DNA of 64,000 nt from Anticarsia gemmatalis (GCF_050436995.1 NC_134747.1:4967501-5031500); one strand, 5' to 3'. Positions 26,288 to 41,700 are shown, numbered from the stretch's first letter. Numbers and translations are program-made. The notes: generated by a model not told the origin, from the sequence alone.

Positions 26288-26769
26288 TACTTTTAAGAAA
26301 ATATATGTTTATTTGTTTTGAATTGCCCAAAATCTTTATACTAACTGTACCTACCCATCCATTTAGGCTTATTGAATATTGCACATCCCTTATAAACTAT
26401 ACAAAATATTCAAAATTATATTCAGTGTAGCAAGTGTAGCAGTAAGCAGTGTAGGCTCAAAAAATAATATTTATCCTGAAAAAGGATCTATGCCACCTAT
26501 AATCTCATTATGGTATATTTATTAGTTGGCAGCATAGATTTTTGATAAAAAAAATCATTTCCATGGTAGAATATGTCATTGTGACACATTACATGTATTT
26601 TTTGGCCCGGGCCCATATCGTGGCCGACCTAAATTTTTTAGTTTCATAACTTTAGCTAACAAAATTATAAATAATGTAAATTAGTAGTCGAAATTATAGC
26701 GTTTCTTTCAAAATTTACAGTGATAATAAATTTTGGTCTTTTCTGAAACGTTAAACTAATATTGCAAAA
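26288..26769. other. Intergenic region before the uncharacterised gene
   Basis: About 480 bp, AT-rich, with an isolated palindrome GGCCCGGGCC near 26603-26612 and GTGGCCGAC after it. Probably contains the promoter of the downstream gene; no TATA or initiator identified with confidence. Confidence 0.4.
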
Positions 26770-29700
26770 ATGGCCGAGGCAGATGCACCAAAAGATGATA
26801 AGGAGAAGCGAGTAAAACTCCGGGTATGTATGTAGCAGTTAAAAACAACACCACTGACAAATTTTGATCAGACTATCTATTAAACTTCTTCTTAATTAGC
26901 TTTAATAAACCACGTCCCACTGCTGGACAATGACTCCATTGGCTTTACAATCGACAGATCGTTAGGTCTGACTATCCATCTAAAAACGCGTCTAGTCCTC
27001 TCCATCTTCGTTTGAACCTTCCACTTCGCTGTGGAGCATCTTGTAACACTCACTTCATAGCAATATTAGCTTATCTGTCCAGGTGCGCTCGATGGACCTG
27101 TCCGGTTCAATCCCACTTCAACCTAGCGGATCTCTTTCCTCCATAAATTATCTCATGAAGTCATATAACCAATACCTTTCTGATATATTTTCTTCATCAG
27201 GTGGAGGGTGAAGATGAACAAGGTGAAACTGAAATGGGCCGCAAAAAAATGAAAAGATTTCAACTTCCAAACTTGCCGCGATGGTGGCAGGCCAAAATCA
27301 TACAATATGCGTAAGTTCTATTCTGATTATCGTCACTTAAATGGTGGCAACTGCACAGCAAAAATATTGAACGTACCTATACTTTTCTTAAACTCGAAAA
27401 TATTTATCTATTTCGTAGATATTATTCCCACTAAACGCAGAACATTACTTCACCTAGATAATCGTTTACCGATCAGTAATCGCTACAGAATACGAGCAGT
27501 AAACGCAACTCAAAAACAGTTTAAAATATTACGCTCCATCAATCACAGACAAAAGCATTTTCATACGCGAAGAGTGAAGGATTGTTAGTGTTAGATCTAA
27601 TATACCTAAATATAATGCGAAGATCCGGCATTTTATACTCATTTTATACTCTTTCTATTAGAACCGTGACCTCTGTAAACAATCTCTGAGTGTTAATTAA
27701 CCGTTGAACGTTCGTGTAAATATTTTAGGTAATAAAAACGTTATCACCGCCATTATCGAACTTTTGTTGTTTTAACATTAGACTTTGAACTGTGACTTTC
27801 TAAATTAGTTGAGTTTAGAATATCCGAAATCTTTTACGTTAATTACGAGATTAAGTTTATTGTGAGACAAACCAATTTCAATAGTCGATATAAAATGTAA
27901 TGTTTGCCTCATGAAACAACTAAAGCTATAATAGAAAATAAATATATTTGGTGAAGCTTGAAATTAAATTGACTACACCATAATTTTCAACACAAAATTT
28001 TATTCATTATCCGTATTTAAACTGGTGCCTGCCAACATAAAAGATGAGAACACCAACAACATAGCAACTGTTCGAATATAATTCTACTACGACTACGCAA
28101 AGGGAAATACTTTCTTACATTACATATGTCTGAGTAAACACAGCTGAAATATTAAACTGTACCTCCTCGTAGCTACTAATATTGACAGTAATAACAGTCA
28201 GGCAACGTAAAAGCTTTTTTTAGACGTGATTTCGTCTCTTATCCGACACATTTATTACAATTATTATTTATCAAACGCATTTCAGATTCATTAGGCCTCC
28301 AAAACAACTGACGTCATCCTAATCTTATGTTTTTACAAGACTTGTATAAACAATGATTAGTAAAGCACGTGCCGCCCGCGCCCTCACGTGACCTCCCTCA
28401 GTTATACTATCGTAACATCTTTATTCCGAATGTGCCATACCGCCATGTCATATGACAGAACGACATTACCTGCCAGCCATCACACGTTGTCGTGTTGCCT
28501 TCATAAACATTCAATTCGTGTATCGTATGAGGCATTAAAACCACACGTCGACATACCCTGACTCTAGCTTTCATGTTCGATTATATTTTTATGTCAACCT
28601 TGTATTGCAAAATTCGCTAGCAGCATAGAAAAGTGTATTAACCTAAAAGACGTAATTATTTTCGTGAGACTGCGAAGGCCGCGGCTGAGGCATCCGGCTG
28701 ACCCGGTCGCGACCGGCGACGTTGGTGCTATCCGGGTCAACGCAGGATGTCTTCAAATGCGCCGCATTTAAGCCAAGTGTCCACTAGACACACACACCAT
28801 TTTCGTTGAGTTTCTACACATTCTTGTAAACCAAATATATTTTCACAACACATACCTGATTTTAAGTTTAATAAAGAAAAATAAACACTCTGTAAACGGT
28901 TCGCGTAGTTTTACTACGAACTTGTAAATTAATAGATTCGTAATCGATGAATCGGCTTGCAAATTAGCTATTAACTTGTTAAAAGAAGCGTGGCACAGTA
29001 GAGTAAGTGTCTATAGATATCAGTGAATACGCGGGGAATTATCCATGAAAGGTGTCGAGGAGGAAGATTAATGTTCGCGTGTAGAGACGGTGGTGTCGAA
29101 ACTATGGGGGAAGGGGTGGTTGAGACTATGATGGCGGCGGCAGTCATTGCACCTTGAGCCGCGGGTCGGGCAACATGCACCTGTGATTACACCGCGAAGA
29201 TGCAACGAACACCTTCAAGTGCCTCCGAGGGCTCTTTCTGGACGACCATCGAACTCCTCGCCGGTCGCGGCCGAAGACGATCTGCTGCTGACGCTGACGA
29301 CTATGCCGTGTTTGTTGATGTCCCAACGAGAAGAGCATCTTCTCTCAGGTTCTATAACATAACAATTATTTTATTTACAGCACCAGACTGTTTCATAACA
29401 TATCCAATGCATCTTTAATATAACGCTGCACTAGTTTTAAAATAAGTAGTTCAAATATAAAATAACAATATAAAATTAGACGTAGAGCATACAACAAAAC
29501 CGGATAAAAGTTCAAGCTTCACAAAAGCTTATTTTTACTCTCTTTTTATCTTAAAGTTTTCCAACAAAGTGTATACATGAACACTATAAGGGCTTCCGTC
29601 ACGTCTATTGATAGACTGTTCATGAAACGTTTACTCTTTTCGTAGTTAATCAAAACAATGAATGTGTGGTTTGTTTACACGGCCGGTTCACAAAAGGATC

Positions 29701-32700
29701 CATAAATCTCGAGTGAGTTTTCAGCGCGTTATCGGGAGATGTTGTGGCGCGCGGCGTGCGTCGCCGCGACACGCACTTGTTACGGTTCAAAGTAATAAGT
29801 TTAATGTAATTAATGACTTTATTTTGCGTTATTCGCACTGCCATAATGTAAACATTAATTTGTTATTAGTCTGCCTAGTTTTATTCTTGATTATTAATAT
29901 CCTACTATATTATTTTGTAGTCTCTTTTTAGAATGGCTTTGTGGAATGTAATAAGATTAACTAAACCGGGATCAGATTTTTCCCGTTGTTATTCTTGCAA
30001 TTATTTTGATAGGTAGTTACATCGAAAGATAACATACAGAGAAGGAATCAAAACTACCGTTGATTTTTGTTTTGGCAAATTCTCCATACTGTTTAATATT
30101 CCTAAAAAATAAAGTTATGTGTCATTGTAAAAAATATATTATGTATACTAGGTATATATTATTATGCTTTCCTGGTTTCATTTCCGAGATTATAACTTTT
30201 AAAACACTTAAGTACGTGTTCATAGAAATTTTTACAACATTTTAACAGTTGTAGTACAGCCATTTTTTGATTGATAGTGTAAAATGCCTTCCAATTTTCA
30301 GGGTTCTAACATAAAAATTGAAATTAAGAAATTATTAGAAGAACATACGCGCAAGTCATTTATTAAGCTCTTTAAGATGAACCTAATTTAACAGATCTCG
30401 AGAGTCTCGTTTTATCATTTTCTCACATATGTTATAGTTATGATCCTATTGTAAAGAAAAACTTATCTAAACTTAAACAATATTAAGGACAAATCAATCA
30501 GTCGGATGGTAGACAAAATATCAAAGTGTGTCGTGCGTGCGCAAACACAATTTATCATGAAGTTACAGGCGAAACTTGAGAGGATCTCCCCCTGTTTACA
30601 TATTTTGATCATGTTTTGAATATTCAGGCCTACTTTACCTCAAGTATTTTGGGAAGAGAATATGTTAATAACATATTGCCTTATGATTGGTATACTGATA
30701 AGTATCTAAACTCGATGTAACTAGGTTCAGAAGCTTCAAATGTCGGCCATATTTCAATATAAATTATCATAATTTTAGATTATAATTTTGAAGGTCTCGG
30801 AGCCGTTACCTAGATTTTGCATTTAAATCCAGACTCAATTTAGAGTCAAATACTACTCGCATGCGAAAGTGGCATTAATTTAATTTCCCCATTTCTACAT
30901 AATATATGTTGATATCTGATAGATTTTATATGATTTTAAAAGTTCTTACACTTAAGCAATAGTGATTATAACAAGCTTTGTCTAGAAACGAATGGCTCCC
31001 ATAGGTGGCAGTGATGACTTTCGCAAAGCGTGAAGGGCTTGCAAATTGTCATGGGTTGAGCTTGGAGTTAAGGGTTGGCTTCACCTGCGTTCCATGTCTA
31101 TGGTATCTCAAAAGCTCTTTTGCCTGGAGCCTTTAAGACCTTCATGTAGAAATCAATGTGTTTTCTTAGCAGATGAACGTGAAAAAATAAAAACTGCGTT
31201 TGAAAATTCGTCGTCATTTTGCAATACCCATAACGATGAAATAGGTCAATCATATTAGATAATTAATAGCAGATGTGATATCGTGTTCACGAGTAAGTAC
31301 CTACAAAATGAGATAACGAGAAATTCCCTACTATTATTTAGGTACAACAGTTGCTGGACCATAGTATACTATTGCAATGTATTACATTACTGAGTGATAC
31401 AATACAATGTATTTACAATGTGTTTTATTGCTCGGTGGTGTAAGGTGTAAGGTGCACATTACTGCATATAACAAGATCTAAATCGAATCTCTAATGAGGC
31501 GATGAGTATATAAATGAAGGTTTTCTGTTTCCGAAGCTGTCTGTAAGTTTATATATACCAAAACTAACTCCACGGTCGCAAAAACCTTCATAAATCCTTA
31601 CTATTTTCAAAACAATAAAATATGTTCAACTCTACAACAAATTAATTAGTAACATATACTAAGCGGGCACAAATGTTGGGACAGCCCATGAAGGTTTTTA
31701 ATAAAATCAATTGCCCCACAACAGCCTACAATCGTACTCGCTAACCTAAATGACTCATAAAATACGGAGTCGCGACTGTTGCCCAGACAAGCCTACCCAT
31801 TTAGTCTTAAGGTCTTTGACCTTTCCTTTCAGTTTCTTTTACTTTTGCATTCGTACCTACTTCTTAATCATTATTGTTATCTGTTCGCGATTGACGAGTA
31901 CAATTGATAGCCCTATGATTAGAGGGGTATCAAATTTAAACGTGATATCGTCATTGAACTCGGGTGTATCATTATTTTGTTTTTTTTTGTGTACCGAAAG
32001 AAATAAAAGCTTATCGGTAAAGTGATAAATAGTATTATTATTATTAGCTAACTAGGTGATGTATTGTGCCTACTAGCTCCTAAAGTAGAAAAATACTTGT
32101 ACTCATACCGCTGAGCAAATCAGACGCGAAGCATTGTGCAGATCTTACCGTTTTACATAATATAAATTTAACAGGCGCAGAATTAGCAGCAAATGGCACC
32201 TAGCTGTCTACAAATCGTACATAAATACTAAATCGTTTTCTGATCTAATTTAATCTGTAAATATCCATGACACATCCTAACATTGATTGCAAATAGCGTT
32301 TGGTAAACGTAAGTAACGCCGATGACGACACCTTGGACTCACGCCCATTCACAGTCTCAATAACATCATCCGTTTTTATGGATAAAACATAAATTCAAAT
32401 CCTCATGGAAAGTCGAATCTCGAAGTACATAAATTCTAAAATCGTTCAATGCCTGTGACGTTTATAAGCTTTAAAAATATCACGGCATTTTGCTTTACTG
32501 CCGATGGTTTCGTGCATCGCTTGTAAGGCGGTAATGTACAAGACGTAGATACTCTCACTTGTTCAGATATGCAATTAAACTATCCGTTTATTAACTCTAA
32601 CATTTTGTTTACTATAAAAATACAACGTGAAATACGTAGGAGTGTGACGTATGACCACATTGTGGGAAATTCTCTAGTTTAGCGAAAAAATATGCAGACG

Positions 32701-35700
32701 ACGGAATGTGTCATGATATGAACAAGTCTATGAGTCAGTGCTTCAATTTATTGACACTTAAACGTGGATGGTTGCTACTATCAAATTTACAGCAAGCGTG
32801 ATGTAATGTCCTTTGACTTTGAGGGTAATATTGTAATAAAGGGGAAGAATAAATTCGGAATGTAAGCGTTTCTACAGCTCATAATCAAGTTTTAGTGTTC
32901 ATTTGTTAGTATTATAGCGAACCACAGGAGTAAAACTTTAAGGTATTGTTATAGTCCTTAGCCTGCTGTAGACGAACATTCTGTATAGAAACATAAAATT
33001 ATACCGAGCGAGGTTAAGCTCCTTGTATAGCAATAAAACAAAACTCTACGTGTAGACATAATTATGATGTACTAAAAATAAATAAGTAAAGTTTTTGCCG
33101 CCTCGGCCTGCTACTTTTATTTTAATATTCGGTCTTTGGATATATAAAATGTTTTTTTACTTTTTCGAGACGTTGTTTAACACTTTATGTCTCTAATTTA
33201 GGCTTATTTTAAGGTTAGAAACTTAGTTGAAGGCACATAGGAGAAACTTGTGTAAAAGTTATTTTTTAGAAGCCAAAGCCAAAGGCATTTTTTTAAATTT
33301 TTTATGAACCATTAGCTTTAATATTTCGCCGTACTGGCTGTCGATTACAGAGTAGGTACGTAAGAACATTGGCATGAGCCGTGACGCGATGAATAAATGT
33401 ATCGTCACGTAATCCGTAATTCGGACTCCATAAACATTCGATGATGTGCCATTACGCGATGACATCGCATCATTTCTCTGAGAAATATTGGTATACATTT
33501 CATAAATACAAATTAACTAGATATTTATTTCGTCGCTCCGACATTCATGGATAGTATTTAGCTATTTTACAACCCAAATTTGATATAATGTATTCTTATT
33601 TTTCTTTGAAAAATAAATAGGTGGTTTATCGCTTTGTAAATAAATATTTTTGTAAAAAACTAAGCTTCTATTTCGTTACTTTTTGCCACTTTTCCATTTT
33701 ACAAAAAGGCTTTCGATAATAATTGAGGCGCATATTGTTTGTTCAACCATAACTAAAATACAAACGGGTACAAACAGTAGTATTGTCTGTTATCAATGAG
33801 TTATGCGAACTTTGGTCACGCGTAGTAGCAGATCTTGTCATCTCGCGAACTGTAGGTACGCAACAATGCGAATCAATTAAATTCTTATCCACTTCATTAT
33901 TCATATTTGATTGTCTTATGTTATTGCCGCCATGCTAATTGTGTTTTTTTTTTCAAGCTATGGTCGCATGACAACGGCTGTGATGTCTGTATAAAGTGGT
34001 CACATCATTGTCATTATCTTAGAAGTCATTAATGATTACGCACGTAATTATTTGCAAGTAATACTTTACATCGTACGATGGTTAGCTAATTTGTTTTTTT
34101 TATATTTTATGGTATAAATCGTCAAACTAATGAACTTGCATGGAAGATACTAAGATATTGCACCTTAATCATAATGTCATAAGCTACTTATCAAAAGCTT
34201 TAATTTAAAAGGAAGCCGCACCCAGCTGTACGATATCAATGACAAAGATAAACACACAGATTACAGTACAATCTAGAATCCGCGTTCTAAATTACTTCGT
34301 CCTTCTGATCCACACAAGTATGGACACTTATCATAATATTATTGTTAGTTATTTTAGTCGTTGTTTATTATACACATTTAACTTATAATGCCCTAAATCC
34401 ACTATTATAATTGCTCGATTTATTTGCTCGTTGCGCGGCGACATGACGCACTATTATCCACTTTATACAATTACATAATAACGATTGTGCTATCTACAAA
34501 TATTGTTTGTTGCGTAACTAGAAAATATTTGTATCGATAGAGGTTATCGACTGTTTGTCAGAATTTATTACATTTATAATGCGATGTTGCCTTATTTTCG
34601 GAATTATTGATAATATAATGAATAATTCAAATTATGTAAATGGCTCTAAAGATTTTTATTAGACTATAGTGCTACGAAGTGCTACGACAACTCGTAGATG
34701 ATAGCAATCGTTTTCTTTTTGTGATCACTGTTAATTGTATTAAATGTGTCACAGTCACAACATTTTATTCGACTTAGCTGTCGTAAAAGTGGTTAAAATA
34801 AAAGTTATTCGCTACTAAACCTAAACATAGCGTGAATCAACAGAACTTTTAAAAAGTATTTTGATAGTCCTAAGCCTACGGTTACAAAAAGTTTTGCGTC
34901 TCGTAGACCTAAGAAAAACTTAGCAGACATTAAAAAAACTGTAACCCAAGGCCAAAGTGAACAAGTTATCAATATTTTCAACATGATATTGGTGTCATAA
35001 AACACACTTTACGAAGGCAACATATGTTGATGGTGTTTTTTTTCTTCGGAGTCATGTCTGCGTGTCGGCAAACACGACCGGATACAGGCGTAACTTAGCA
35101 ACTGAATACTTTGCCATAGAACTTGGAAAACTATTGGACAACTGGTGAAGTAGCGCACTTTTAAAATATCAGACTTTACTGGCGAAGTTGGTACTCGTGT
35201 AATAAAAGATGTTTGATTGCGTTCGTAGAACTTCTGCTTATCATTTTCCGTGTTTATAATACGTTCGTTTTCCTCACGGGGTGAAGAACTTCTGATGATA
35301 TCGGCGTGAAGTCATGTGTCCGTTTTGGATATCACAAGTGGGCCGAGTACATTGATGATAACTGTTTGAATGATGTCCGATATGTAAACAAATATTGGCT
35401 GTTTGGAAACCGGCGCGTGCTGCTTTGCACGTACGACATTCGCTAGAGATATCAATCATACAGCCTCCTAAACTTTGAAAAATATAATTTCTTTAAGATT
35501 TGTTTACATGTTATACTTAGCTTTAAGTTTTCATCCAGCTGTGTTTTTGACCTTCAAATATGAATAAATGATACCTGTAAATTAATCACATGTAGTTTGC
35601 GAACACTCTATTAATTATCGACCTCGATGGCAATATTCAACCTATTCAGTTTCATTTTGATGTGTTTAACGACGCGCCCTGGCGTGGTATAAAGTTGCAA

Positions 35701-38700
35701 AATTGAGTGATTTGCAAATTGCAAATGGCTGCGTTTAAAAAATAAAAAGAATAATATATTATTATGTGTGAACATTGTTCGTATAATTCAGTGGTTATTG
35801 CTTAGAGCCACACGATGTGGCATAAAGATGCAACTTTATGCATTCGATAGACAATAACTCAAGATTGCCATGCCGGTGCCATGTATGGCGCTGACTAAAT
35901 TTTCGACAGTCACGTGAATTTAGGGACCCTTTACAATGATACGCCCGGTTTCAATACAGTGTTTGCCGGTCTTGTAGCTTTTGTATTCGCATTAAAAATC
36001 ATATCGAAGTTTTACTGATAAAGTGCAATCAACCTGCGTAATTCTCTTGGAACAATTATTTTACGTAATTCTTTGTTCGTTCAACTTAAAACTGATGTTT
36101 TGTTTGTGATATAGGTACACATGTGAGGCAGATAATTTATAATGAAATACGTGTTTTATTTTAACGACAATAACATTTAAATAAACTTTTAATTGATGAA
36201 AATGTTTGTATCATAACATGACTGACTATTAGTTGGTTGCGGGTCAAGAAAAATGGCAAAGCATCAACATTTTTCCTGTATCATAATAATGATCTCTGAA
36301 AATTTGATAAAGCGTACATTTTTGACGATATTTTATAGCATAATTAGATGCTAAATACGCGTAGGTGCAAGTTGAGTTTACAATTTTATCAATGTTTTGG
36401 TGCATACACGGTGCATAAGTGATTAATCATTCAACAATTAACATTTATCTGACCTTGCAATAAACTTTACAAACAATTTTGCCGATAACTTTCAATAATA
36501 ACATGATAAAAATAAATAAAAACATATTCCTTCTTGTTTTCTTTTTGTTCACCTTTTCACCGACCCGATTTATTGTAAAACTATCCTATTCGGACCGTAA
36601 AAGAAGTGCGTATGCTTCTTTAGGCAAAATTTGTACCAACATGTGGTGTCGGTGGGGGCCGTGCCATACCGTGCCAGGCCCATCGTACACCACGATAAAG
36701 GTCTCAACTATGACACTGAGCATGTAGCGTCAAAACTACTAAAACTTTACGGCGACGACGAGACGTCTGGCCGGCTCCGGTGTGTACACCGTTTCTACAC
36801 AAGTGCTCCGCCAAAACGAGTGCAGAAAGGAGTCCTAACGAGTCGTCGCGGCTCTGGTGAGTCTCAGTGAACCATGAAACGAACCGCCAAATTTATTGTT
36901 TACGTACGATTCTGTTTATGTGATAAGTGTTTATTTTTTTACTACGATATTAGCATAGAACCTAGCATTGTTACCCTGATTTTATTTGTGTATAAACGAA
37001 GGTGAATACTCTAGTAAATACTACACGTTCACGCTTGAATTCGTCCCGTCGAAATGGCGCCAAAATTACTGAACATCTGTTATTCTGTTTAATAATATAT
37101 GTAGGAATGCATTTCATGAGTTTTAAATAATAATATATGAAACTAGAATTTTGTTTTCCAATTTTGAATCCTTACTTTGATGAGGAAACGTCGATTTTAC
37201 CTGTGAACTAACCTGTGTAAAACGCCATTAGAGAAAATTACTCTACGTGCGTTTTGAATAAGCTTTGTATATTTTAGAGTCATAGTTAATTGTATAATGT
37301 CCACAGCTTCGCGCATCCGCATGTCCGGGCGCGCTTGGAGAAGCACATGGGCTCGAACCTGGTGAAGCTGACGGACAAGAGCTACATGAACGACCTGGAG
37401 GAACGGATCCGCGAAGTCAACGAGGAGAACCTCAACAAGAGGATCTCATCCAGAGTTGTGAGTAAAGCCCTTTGTAACTTAATCAAAATCAAGTATTTTT
37501 TTCATTTAAGTCAAATATTGAGACCTACCGACCACTAGCTCGGAAAGGGGGTAGAGCCTTATGAGAAGAGCTAGCTAGCTACTTTATATTTATTATTTAT
37601 CTATAATACGTAGTGGTAGGAAGCTTACCATCTTATCTGCATAAAAGTCTTGCATTTAAAACCAAATTATAATAACCATAATTCAAATAATTCGATGTCG
37701 ATTTCAAAGGCTTTAGAAGGCTACTGTTTTGTGTTTATCTATACTAATATTATAAAGCTGAAGAGTTTGTTTGTTTGTTTGTTTGTTTGAACGCGCTAAT
37801 CTCGGGAACTACAGGTCCGATTTGAAAAATTCTTTCAGTGTTAGATAGCCCATTTATCGAGGAAGGCTATAGGCTATATATCATCACGCTACGACCAATA
37901 GGAGCAGAGTATCAGTGAAAAATGTTACAAAAACGGGGAAAATTATGATTCTCTTATGTGACGCAAGCGAAGTTGCGCGGGTCAGCTAGTCGTTTATATA
38001 TAAATTACTTTTTTGAAGCTAAAAAAAAATTGACGACACGAAAACATTGACATAAGCTGCAGCCGTAGGTACTACTTACACCTCATATGCATTTTTTTGT
38101 ATCAAAACTAAAAGTCAATTAACTACTACAATCTAAAGAAGGTGCTTTTGCATAGAATGTGTCAATCAATCGAATGCGAACATAATTATTGACTGACAGT
38201 AGACAGCTTTCGTGTCAGCTTCACATTGAAACGCGCCTGACGTGAACCTAATTAGCCATCAATCGAACGATGCTTGTTTTATGAACTTAATCGTTTCATT
38301 GTATACCTATAACTGAAACAATCCAGTTTCGAGGAATATTCTCTTTACCGGTTGTCACACATCAAAACCGTTTTATATAATAATCATGTATTATATATAT
38401 CTTATTGACAGATGGATGAGATGGAGCGGCTTAAACGACTAATCTTAGTCGGGAAAACGCCGCTGAAAGAATGTCCTCCAGAGCTGTTCCACCACCCTGT
38501 CTTCGTATTCTGGCGGATGGTCAACCGTGAGGTCGCCCGTGCTTCAAAGAAACGCGCAGATGCTTACTATAGAAAATTAAAGGCTTCCCAGAAATTCGAC
38601 CAGGTAAATTAACATCACCAACTTACGTAATAATGTTGTGATATTAAGAATCGTACATAAAATTTCGTCTTAATTCTTATAGTCAATGGACGAAGAAGCG

Positions 38701-41700
38701 GAAGCCGAAGATTTAGAAGAAGAAAGGGAACAGCTTACGCCCCAACAGCTCCTAGCGAAATGTCATGAAGAATTGGAACTACTAAAGCAAACTGACATCG
38801 AGAGAGGCGTCCGCTTTACTGACGAACAATTTGCACAGCTTAAATACGAAACGAATGATGTCAAAACGCTCAAGAATCTCACGGTAAGTGCACATGATAC
38901 TTTGTAACATTTTTCGAACTAGAAACATCTGGATGGCGGATGTCAGCGTGTCGAAGGGTCTAATCGCCGTTATCATCGTCTGTTCACATTATTGATTTGT
39001 TTATATAGTCTAGAACACCAGTGTACCGATGATATCGCTCGTGACGAGCCGGTGTGAACCGGACTAGCTCCAGCTCGCGATGACTTGACCCCGAGAGCAC
39101 CTGCCCCTGATATAAGCGATCTATGGACTCATCTTAAGCTCGTGTAACAGTCATTAGCTCGCATAACCTCACACTTATGTTTATAAACTTCTCGAACATC
39201 GAGAATGACTCGGCATCGGCGTGCAGTGCACACAATATAAATTGTCAATTTAACAATAATGCGCAGATGACACTGATATATTGCTATCGCGACATAGATG
39301 ATGAAGCGACGGACGACTCTTGCCCTTTGGAACTATGACACGTCCGGTACTTTGCCTGTTATTTTATGGTGAATGGTATTGTGCTGTATTTTTTAAAGAT
39401 TTCCCTTTCCTGTGACCTGGTTAGATAATGGTTCCATCTAACCTGATGGAATGTTATCAAATACAAAAAATACGATTCGTGAAATGCGTGCTGAACACAC
39501 ATTACATCAAAATCTCTATGTACTGATCCGATATATTTCTAGTACAATATTAAAGTAGGACAAAGCTATTTATCATGAAGAATTGTATGCAATACAGATT
39601 GATAGGAATAAAGAATAAACTCAGTTTTCAAAAATTAAGATTGTAATAAATCTTTACAAGATAATATAGCTGTACTCCCACGGGTACATCTGTCTTAAAG
39701 CTTTTTAGGCATTTATATAGCTCAATTTTAGTATTTCAGTACGTAAAATGTAAGTATTTTTGAACAAATATCTGAATTTGAAGATGAAAAATAGGATCTT
39801 TTTACTAATGATGAATATTTTGTAAAAGTAGTAATTAATACAATTTAAGTAATAGGTATACTATGTATTATTTTAAATAAATAAAATGTGATAGTGCACA
39901 TTCCGATTCTGTTCTTGGAACTCATTGTATACTAAACTGAATTCCTTAACCTACAATTTTACATATTACCCACTTTTCCATTTTTTTTCGATGAACTGAA
40001 TGTACTTGCAAAGTTTCAATAAGAAGTAGCGTGATTTTAGTGCATTGAACTAATAAAACAAAACTTTCCACGACATGGGTTAGCAGTTACAAGTCGTTGA
40101 TACTTGTAAAACAAAAGGTGCGATAAAATATATAATCTGTCGAAGAAAGTGGATTAAACTGGTACAGATCTGGACATGAATCACGTTCAACCACGGCAGA
40201 TAAGTAATGACCTAACCTCGATACTAGTACACTCGTGCGATCCAAGCGTTTGTTACGCACTGATATCCTACTAATATTATAAATCCTACTATCCTACTAA
40301 TATTATAAATACGAAAGTTTGTGTTTGTATGGAAGTTTGTTACTCTTTCATGCAAATACTACTGAACCGATTACAATGACATTTGGTATATAGGTACCTG
40401 AAGACTCAGAATAACACATAGGCTACTTTATCCCGGAGTTCCCGAGGGATCGAGATTTGCATAGGAAGAGTTTCCACGCGGACGAAGTCGCGGGCGGCCT
40501 CTATTATCTATATTAAAATCAAGTACAAACGAAACCCATAAATAACATAGGTTTAGGCCTTCAAATTAAAGACTTGGAGATGCCATTAGGTTTCGTACAC
40601 ATATATTCGGTTCAGCATTAATCGGCCTAACCGGGTAGCTAAACCGAGTAGGTATATGAAGATGACCCCGATCGGCACAAGCTGAACAAGTGAGACAAGT
40701 CGGTTTTGTTGCTAGGTAAATATTGCCGAACCGAATATGTGTATAGCAAGCCTTACGGACAGATATTATCTACATTAAAATCAAGTACAAACGTAACCCA
40801 TAAATAACATAAGCTTAGGCCTTTAAGTTAAAGACTTGGAGATGCCATTACTGAATATCGATTCGATAAGTACGCATTCAAATTTTTGTATTTGAATTAT
40901 TGGCAGATTTATAAATACATGTTCTCATAATAACCGACTTCTGAATACGACGGTTTAAGCGATTCAATTGTAGGTAATTCGTTGAAGGATGTCGTGTCGT
41001 AAATCACTTAGTATAATGACTTAAGCTTTCGTCTACATACTAATGGGCTAGCTTTCAAACAAAAGTATGTACAACACGACCTACAAATGTCACTGAACTT
41101 GTAAACTAGTAAACCGAAAATACAGTAAAATAGAGACGGTAAAAAATTGGCACGGTAAGAAAACAAGTTAATGTTCAAGCCAGATCAGATGCATAAATTA
41201 TTTAATAAAATTTTAAATTTTAAAGAATTTGCATATTTTATTTTCTGATCAATAAACATAAACTGATAAAAATATGAAAATTATGCGTTTTAATAGGTAG
41301 GGTAGTAGTAAAAGGATAAAATGTTTATCTTTAAAACCAACCATCAAATTTTATTTAAAACAAAATTTTAAGCCACGCACACTAATATGTTTTGCGCATG
41401 ATTCCTTTATTAAAACACTTCAAGGCAGAAGATATTTTGGAAAATACATAAAATTTACGCGGAATCTGGGAGGAAAAGTCGCCTGAAACATTTCGGTATT
41501 ATTTTTATTAGTTTTCCTTTGCTATATTTATGTTTTACGAGTATTACTGGGATCGGACGATAAATTTTGAAACTTTACTATACTCTTACTGCCACGGAAG
41601 GCTTTCTTGGGTTTTAATTAACGTACAACGGTCTCAATAATTCACAGAATGGCCTGTCCGGTCGAAAAGGAGAATCTAATCAGTCTATCCATGACCTTTG

